A stretch of DNA of 5,111 nt from an uncultured Ruminococcus sp. (GTDB lineage: Bacteria > Bacillota > Clostridia > Oscillospirales > Ruminococcaceae). Below are positions 4,737 to 5,111 of this stretch, one piece after another. Under the pieces are notes generated by a model. It made no database searches. It was not told the DNA's origin and was given only the letters and a program-made list of their open reading frames with translations. The stretch spans positions 1 through 5,111 of the forward strand of contig CAMHUJ010000167.1 of the NCBI GenBank assembly GCA_946188175.1. The letters run 5' to 3'. The position numbers and the translations under genes were made by a program. Numbering within the stretch: position 1 is the stretch's first letter; every line of letters begins with the position of its first letter.

Positions 4737-5111
4737 CATTGTTCTGACATTTGTATCCTGCTTCACGAATTACTTTTTCTACATCGACGCAAACGGCATC
4801 TATCAGCTCGGCCCCGGATATCCCCTGCATCTGGTATTGATTTTTATTCAGCTGTTCGGCAGCGGCGTTTATTCCTTCGCACAGAGCTTTTCCAATCAGC
4901 AGGTCAAGCTCAAAAAGGAATACCGTCTGCCTCTGAATTTCATCATTATCCCCTCGGTTGCGGCGGTGCTGGAAGGATTTGTTCCGCTGACTCCGATTGT
5001 ATCGCTCGGAACATTCCTGCCGATTCTGCTTGCTTTTCTTGAGATTCAGAACAGCGAAATCTATTCCGATGCACGCACCGGACTCAATAACCGCAGGCGC
5101 ATGGAGATTTT
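4711..5111 (+). CDS. Membrane-anchored GGDEF protein, start disrupted, cut by right edge
   Basis: The frame is open from 4687 (after TAA 4684-4686) to the window end; 4711 is its first ATG, with no ribosome binding site. The 133 visible residues from that ATG hold about four hydrophobic segments (roughly 1-18, 38-57, 74-91 and 95-111). Between the first two is FFYIDANGIYQLGPGY, and the C-terminal end is DARTGLNNRR (120-129), the opening motif of a GGDEF domain (D-x-LTGL-x-NRR). This matches the C-terminal half of the multi-span membrane sensors common in Clostridia diguanylate cyclases, which make c-di-GMP. Such proteins normally have about 100 more residues with several further membrane segments before the F-Y-I-D turn; these are missing. 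Together with the strong start signal lying out of frame at 4650, this suggests a frameshift or N-terminal deletion, so it may be a pseudogene. The active site lies beyond the window. It is probably co-transcribed with the GGDEF-EAL gene. Confidence 0.7.
   Translation, partial: MHYTVAAVDIVLTFVSCFTNYFFYIDANGIYQLGPGYPLHLVLIFIQLFGSGVYSFAQSFSNQQVKLKKEYRLPLNFIIIPSVAAVLEGFVPLTPIVSLGTFLPILLAFLEIQNSEIYSDARTGLNNRRRMEI

Noticed and set aside
4726..4740. Programmed +1 shift at the TGA of the short frame (GGT TGA C), as in prfB
   Set aside because: The stop context is similar, but there is no upstream Shine-Dalgarno-like stimulator and re-pairing of the glycine tRNA on GTT would be poor. The hydrophobic frame also already looks authentic about 40 bases earlier, so the break lies upstream of this stop.
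4733..4761. TTGACA at 4733-4738 as a promoter for the membrane GGDEF gene
   Set aside because: No -10 element at the proper distance (TCCTGC there), and the bases encode part of the first membrane segment.
1..5111. Mobile elements, CRISPR arrays, tRNA or rRNA genes, toxin partner for the AbrB protein
   Set aside because: Looked for on both strands; no terminal inverted repeats with a transposase, no regularly spaced repeats, no RNA gene pattern, and no small toxin-like gene next to the AbrB gene.

Overview
The window looks like chromosomal DNA of a Gram-positive, moderate-GC gut-type Firmicute, probably Clostridia near Ruminococcus/Oscillospiraceae. This is an inference from the strong AGGAG-type ribosome binding sites, the sigma-A promoters with extended -10 elements, the AbrB-type regulator and the style of the signalling proteins; no marker gene fixes the taxon. 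It holds five protein-coding loci. No RNA gene, insertion sequence or CRISPR array was seen.

Left part (1-640): the 5' end of a minus-strand FAD-dependent oxidoreductase runs off the left edge. It is divided from a plus-strand operon by a compact divergent promoter region (244-415). Both promoters are well formed, with 17-base spacers and TGn extended -10 elements, and they carry a mirrored GTGGTATA motif. The plus-strand operon starts with a 74-residue AbrB/MazE/SpoVT-type DNA-binding protein. Its stop codon overlaps (ATGA) the start of a GT1-family (MGT/UGT-like) glycosyltransferase of 462 residues with an unusual C-terminal membrane hairpin. The likely logic is a self-regulated regulator plus glycosyltransferase unit. 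A hairpin at 2032-2062 with a weak T-rich tail probably ends it.

Middle (2026-2395): about 370 bases without a convincing gene. It holds the terminator, a small inverted repeat, one fair promoter candidate (2197-2225) and a leader of roughly 160 nt ahead of the next gene.

Right part (2396-5111): a soluble 740-residue PAS-like/GAF/GGDEF/EAL protein. Its EAL phosphodiesterase site is complete, but its GGDEF domain is altered at several key positions, including the residue matching the guanine-reading Asp of PleD. Thirty-one bases later, without a visible terminator, follows a membrane GGDEF protein cut by the window edge. Its best ribosome binding site and ATG are in a different frame from the membrane/GGDEF reading frame, and the usual N-terminal membrane segments seem to be missing, so it is probably frameshifted or N-terminally deleted. 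The two genes form a cyclic-dinucleotide signalling cluster.

Nothing here is clearly a new defence or mobile system. The points most worth checking are the broken start of the last gene, the altered GGDEF active site, and the coupled AbrB/glycosyltransferase unit with its mirrored promoters.
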